Shown: positions 38,474 through 39,396 of the stretch, one piece after another | Position numbering within the stretch: the stretch's first letter is position 1 | Layout: each line of letters opens with the position of its first letter | Virus record (IMG/VR): IMGVR_UViG_3300034374_004221 | Coordinates: 1-39,396 of that record | Strand: one strand, 5' to 3' | Source of the DNA: a virus | Length of the DNA: 39,396 nucleotides | The notes under the pieces: generated by a model | Seen by the model: only the letters and a program-made list of their open reading frames with translations | What the model was told of the DNA's origin: nothing | Databases searched by the model: none | Program-made: the position numbers and the translations under genes

Positions 38474-39183
38474 ACCCGTATCAGAAATTGCTTGCTCGTA
38501 AGCGGACTTGGACCCCAGTTCAAACGACCGCCGGTAAATTGAAAGAAGGGGCGGAGGAGGCAATCTTCCGTGCCTTGGCACTTCGACAACTGGAGCTGCC
38601 TGTCGGTGAGTTCATCAACGACGCTTTACAGTCCGAGGTGCCGGAAACGGCTCGTGAACTTCTACTCACCAACATCAAAGACGAGGAGAACCATGACCTT
38701 GCACTGGGATACGCAGCAAGTGCGGTCGGCACAGATAGCCAAGCAGAAGCGGAAGCAGCTCGCCTCCGAAAAGCTTGGGAAGATCATCCGGACCACACCG
38801 TACTCAAAGCACTGGTGGCTGAGCGAAGCATATTCTTTGTTATCCTCCCCTTCTTCCGGTTCAACGGTGACGCTGGACTGAGAACCATCTCTGCGGACAT
38901 CAGCCGTGATGAACAAGTACACGTCGCTACCAATAGCTTGGTATGTCGTGAGCTTGGCCTCACTGTTTCTCCTAGTTTGGATCGCCTCCGCAAGGCAACC
39001 ATTAATTGGGTGATGCAGCCCCTGGGCAAGTCAGACGACAAGTACCTGGATAGGCAGTTCTGGCTCGACCAGAGCGACAGCTTGATGTACGCAGGTAAAG
39101 CGGAAGGACTCATCGAAACTCAAAGAGCCAGGATGCCTGCGTTCTTCGAGATGTCGAACAGCGATCTCCCAAGTTACGCTTGA
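38470..39183 (+). CDS. nrdB: Ribonucleotide reductase class I, beta subunit, ferritin-like, lacking the radical tyrosine
   Basis: 237 residues from the ATG in ATGA overlapping the alpha stop; a TTG nine bases upstream is in frame. Four-helix ferritin-like pattern of di-metal sites: Glu42 (RQLELP), Glu72-x-x-His75 (KDEENHDLAL), Glu118 (VAERSIFF) and Glu148-x-x-His151 (RDEQVHVA). In E. coli NrdB the radical Tyr122 is four residues after the first His ligand; here that position is Leu79. The protein is shorter than E. coli NrdB (376). Such divergent beta subunits were overlooked in P-SSP7-type phages. Radical chemistry without Tyr is inferred. Confidence 0.85.
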   Translation: MNPYQKLLARKRTWTPVQTTAGKLKEGAEEAIFRALALRQLELPVGEFINDALQSEVPETARELLLTNIKDEENHDLALGYAASAVGTDSQAEAEAARLRKAWEDHPDHTVLKALVAERSIFFVILPFFRFNGDAGLRTISADISRDEQVHVATNSLVCRELGLTVSPSLDRLRKATINWVMQPLGKSDDKYLDRQFWLDQSDSLMYAGKAEGLIETQRARMPAFFEMSNSDLPSYA

Positions 39184-39203
39184 GATAAGACCGAAGGGCT
39201 GCT

Positions 39204-39396
39204 ATGTTTCGCCACGATTCTAAATTCGTAGATCCTACGTTCTACGTTGATCCTTTTTCTGAGGAGTTTATTGGGGTCGAGTGCTGCCTACGTTGGTGTC
39301 AAATCTTTGGTACGTGTCGTGCTGAAGAGGAAGCCAGAGCAGCAAACGCTGAAGCAGAAGCAGCCCAACGTCTTTACGAACAGGAATCAGCTAGAG
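39204..39396 (+). CDS. Small protein, 3' end beyond the window
   Basis: An ATG at 39204, 20 bases after the beta subunit stop, opens a frame of 64 codons that is still open at the end. It begins MFRHDSKFVDPTFYVDPFSE, then EFIGVECCLRWCQIFGTCR with four Cys, then a helix EEEARAANAEAEAAQRLYEQ. The Cys cluster and coiled coil are not a pattern I recognise. By position it lies between the replication operon and the portal gene. Confidence 0.65.
   Translation, partial: MFRHDSKFVDPTFYVDPFSEEFIGVECCLRWCQIFGTCRAEEEARAANAEAEAAQRLYEQESAR

Noticed and set aside
1-39396. tRNA genes, integrase, psbA/hli photosynthesis genes
   Set aside because: I looked for cloverleaf-like sequence, tyrosine or serine recombinase motifs and photosystem proteins and saw none. 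A covariance-model tRNA search would be needed to exclude a degenerate tRNA.

Overview
The window is most of the genome of a lytic T7-like podovirus (short-tailed dsDNA phage) that infects a cyanobacterium. The virion genes keep the T7 order: portal, scaffold, major capsid, tail tubes A and B, three internal core proteins, tail fibre. The replication genes also look T7-like: gp2.5-type ssDNA-binding protein, endonuclease I, primase-helicase, family A polymerase and 5'-3' exonuclease. A cyanobacterial host is indicated by an NblA-like phycobilisome-degradation protein, by ThyX, and by a short two-gene ribonucleotide reductase of the type found in cyanopodoviruses. No psbA, hli or transaldolase gene is visible.

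Layout. Bases 2-20092 carry the virion genes on the + strand, with one strong terminator after the capsid gene. Bases 20175-25408 carry small structural or unknown genes, a lysis cluster (membrane and coiled-coil protein, C39-like cysteine peptidase, holin-like protein), small terminase, an HNH nuclease, nblA and large terminase; one small membrane protein here lies on the - strand. Bases 25409-30609 are an unusual accessory and regulatory stretch. It holds thyX, a small HNH protein, an operon of seven small overlapping genes, a 142-codon-class gene of unknown role behind a cluster of Fur-box-like dyads, and a three-gene - strand operon. A second - strand gene, a possible ribbon-helix-helix protein, lies next to three 42-44 bp iterons. 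Two inverted, outward-facing copies of one composite control element (19-bp exact inverted repeat, identical 12-bp palindrome, GGCTGT/CGTAAG words) sit at the two ends of this stretch. Bases 30610-39183 are the DNA metabolism operon: ssDNA-binding protein, endonuclease I, primase-helicase, polymerase, endonuclease VII, exonuclease, DUF3310 protein, MazG-like pyrophosphatase, an unknown protein, and class I ribonucleotide reductase alpha and beta. The window ends inside a further small gene. Since it starts inside the portal gene, probably only a short piece of a circularly drawn genome is missing.

How it works together. The nucleotide genes (RNR alpha and beta, ThyX, MazG-like) and the nucleases (endonuclease I, endonuclease VII, exonuclease) feed phage DNA synthesis from host material. 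NblA would release amino acids or lower light harvesting by dismantling phycobilisomes. No single-subunit RNA polymerase or integrase is encoded in the window. Transcription therefore probably relies on host RNA polymerase, which fits the several intrinsic terminators and the elaborate intergenic control regions. All functional calls come from reading motifs by eye; no database search was run.
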